Of a stretch of DNA of 6,800 nucleotides, positions 5,844 through 6,800 are shown in pieces. Source of the stretch: a bacterium (lineage in GTDB: Bacteria > JAMORN01). The notes beneath the pieces are model-generated. The model was not told the origin of the DNA. It made no database searches and was given only the letters and a program-made list of their open reading frames with translations. Each line of letters starts with the position of its first letter. Position 1 is the stretch's first letter. Location of the stretch: NCBI GenBank assembly GCA_027063545.1, contig JAMORN010000143.1:1-6800 (forward strand). Direction: 5' to 3'. The translations under genes were made by a program, and so were the position numbers.

Positions 5844-6089
5844 ATGTTAGTATTAACAAGAAAGAAAGGTGAAATAATAAGAATAGGAGATAATATTAAG
5901 ATTATAGTTAGTGATATTCAGGGTAAAAGTGTAAAGATAGCTATAGATGCCCCTAAGGAAATTAGTATATATAGAGAAGAAATTTATCAAAAGATATTAC
6001 AGGAAAATAAAAAAGCCAATGATTCCATAAAGGATTCAAGTATTGATTTAGGAATTTTGAAGAAATTATTTGATGGAAAGAAAAAATGA
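5844..6089 (+). CDS. csrA: translational regulator CsrA
   Basis: CsrA is a dimeric RNA-binding protein that binds GGA-containing loops near ribosome binding sites and usually represses translation; in FliW-bearing bacteria its main known target is flagellin mRNA. The core (1-55) is typical: [18 protein letters not shown], then [19 protein letters not shown], with the RNA-contacting residues L4, R6 and R44 in place. At 81 residues it is longer than the 61-residue E. coli protein, having a C-terminal tail (about 53-81) that includes [14 protein letters not shown]. In the Bacillus/Geobacillus system the C-terminal extension is part of the FliW-binding surface, so the tail fits the adjacent fliW. 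GGAGG (5833-5837) gives a good ribosome binding site. The stop overlaps the next start as ATGA (6086-6089), indicating translational coupling to the glycosyltransferase. Confidence 0.96.
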   Translation: MLVLTRKKGEIIRIGDNIKIIVSDIQGKSVKIAIDAPKEISIYREEIYQKILQENKKANDSIKDSSIDLGILKKLFDGKKK

Positions 6090-6800
6090 AAATTTTTGCT
6101 TCTTTATCACAATTTATAGAAACTCCTTATTATAAAGGAAAATTAGGTAGATGGGTTGCTAATGCGAATTTTTTAGATGCTCTTCTTGATTATTCTGATT
6201 TTGATGAATACCACTTTTATTTCAATAATATAGATTATTATCAATATTTTATAAATTATATAGAAAGTCGTCCTTACTATCATAAAGTAGAGGGAAAAAT
6301 TAGAGGTTTTTATAAGAGTCAACTTATAGAAAATTTAAAAAAGTATGATTATTTTGTTTTTCATCAAACAGGCTGGTATTTAGAAAATCCGAATTTAATT
6401 TATTTAAGAAATACTAAAATAAAAAAGAAATTTGTAATAACAGGAATAACTCATTCTTTAAACGATTTCTCTTCTATTATAGGTATGATTAAATATATTA
6501 CATCACTACCATCAGATATTGATTCTATTATAGCAACCACTTCAACAGCTAAGAAAGTTTTAAATAATTTAGAAAAAGAAGTTAAAACATTTTTATCTAA
6601 TGATTATAATAATATTAAAATAAATATTTCTGTAATTCCTTTAGGTTATGAATATATGTGGGATAAAAAAACTTCTTTATTTTTGAATAAAGAGGAAGCC
6701 AGAGCGCATTTAGGTATAAATAAAGATAGTTTTATTTTGTTATATCTGGGAAGGTTATCTATAGAAACAAAAACAGATCTATTTAATTTTTTATTTAATA
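6086..6800 (+). CDS. GT-B (family 4-like) glycosyltransferase, partial
   Basis: An open frame begins at an ATG that overlaps the csrA stop by 4 nt and runs off the right edge after 238 codons. The N-terminal part (1-190) looks like the acceptor-binding Rossmann domain of a GT-B enzyme, with segments such as [10 protein letters not shown] (87-96), [12 protein letters not shown] (116-127) and [11 protein letters not shown] (147-157). The segment VIPLGYEY (184-191) is the usual PxG element before the second domain. [20 protein letters not shown] (205-224) followed by SIETKTDL (225-232) is the start of the sugar-nucleotide-binding half, like the helix plus GR-L-x-x-x-x-K motif of GT4 enzymes. The catalytic E-x7-E region lies beyond the window. 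No signal peptide is seen, so it is cytoplasmic or peripheral. Its coupling to fliW-csrA suggests a role in flagellin glycosylation, but surface polysaccharide synthesis is equally compatible with the sequence. Confidence 0.85.
   Translation, partial: MKIFASLSQFIETPYYKGKLGRWVANANFLDALLDYSDFDEYHFYFNNIDYYQYFINYIESRPYYHKVEGKIRGFYKSQLIENLKKYDYFVFHQTGWYLENPNLIYLRNTKIKKKFVITGITHSLNDFSSIIGMIKYITSLPSDIDSIIATTSTAKKVLNNLEKEVKTFLSNDYNNIKINISVIPLGYEYMWDKKTSLFLNKEEARAHLGINKDSFILLYLGRLSIETKTDLFNFLFN

Noticed and set aside
1-6800. Defence system, mobile element, CRISPR array or RNA gene
   Set aside because: Reading both strands I saw no transposase, recombinase, direct-repeat array, tRNA or rRNA-like sequence. 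RtcB next to an unknown gene set is not by itself evidence of a defence system, and a terminator separates it from the operon.

Overview
The window is very AT-rich (by eye well under 35% G+C), with heavy use of AGA/AGG, ATA and TTA codons, Shine-Dalgarno-type ribosome binding sites and tightly packed genes. This points to a low-GC bacterium. The fliW-csrA pair and a sigma-54 activator mean it is almost certainly flagellated. I cannot place it further: AT-rich lineages with FliW-CsrA, such as some Deferribacterota, Firmicutes or candidate phyla, all remain possible.

Left part (1-1640). A membrane transporter fragment of the bile acid/arsenite/auxin-carrier type (BART superfamily) runs on the minus strand off the left edge. 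It is divergent from rtcB, which encodes a complete RNA ligase with all metal-binding and catalytic residues. A very AT-rich but nearly perfect intrinsic terminator overlaps the rtcB stop codon and closes that unit.

Right part (1677-6800). Eight plus-strand genes follow with gaps of 2-21 nt or short overlaps, so they very probably form one operon. In order they are: an inositol-phosphate-type CDP-alcohol phosphatidyltransferase; a small zinc-ribbon protein of unknown function; RNase HI; an unrecognised 229-residue protein; a sigma-54 activator whose receiver domain has lost its phosphorylation residues (FleQ-like); fliW; csrA; and a GT-B glycosyltransferase cut by the right edge.

How they may work together. 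The last four genes look like a flagellar control block: a transcriptional activator for sigma-54 promoters, the FliW-CsrA post-transcriptional switch for flagellin, and a glycosyltransferase that could modify flagellin. The first four are housekeeping or unknown genes carried on the same transcript. No mobile element, CRISPR array, tRNA, rRNA or defence system is visible. The more unusual points are the pseudo-receiver activator, a possible CsrA-binding hairpin over the csrA ribosome binding site, two unrecognised proteins, and the uncertain size of the transporter.
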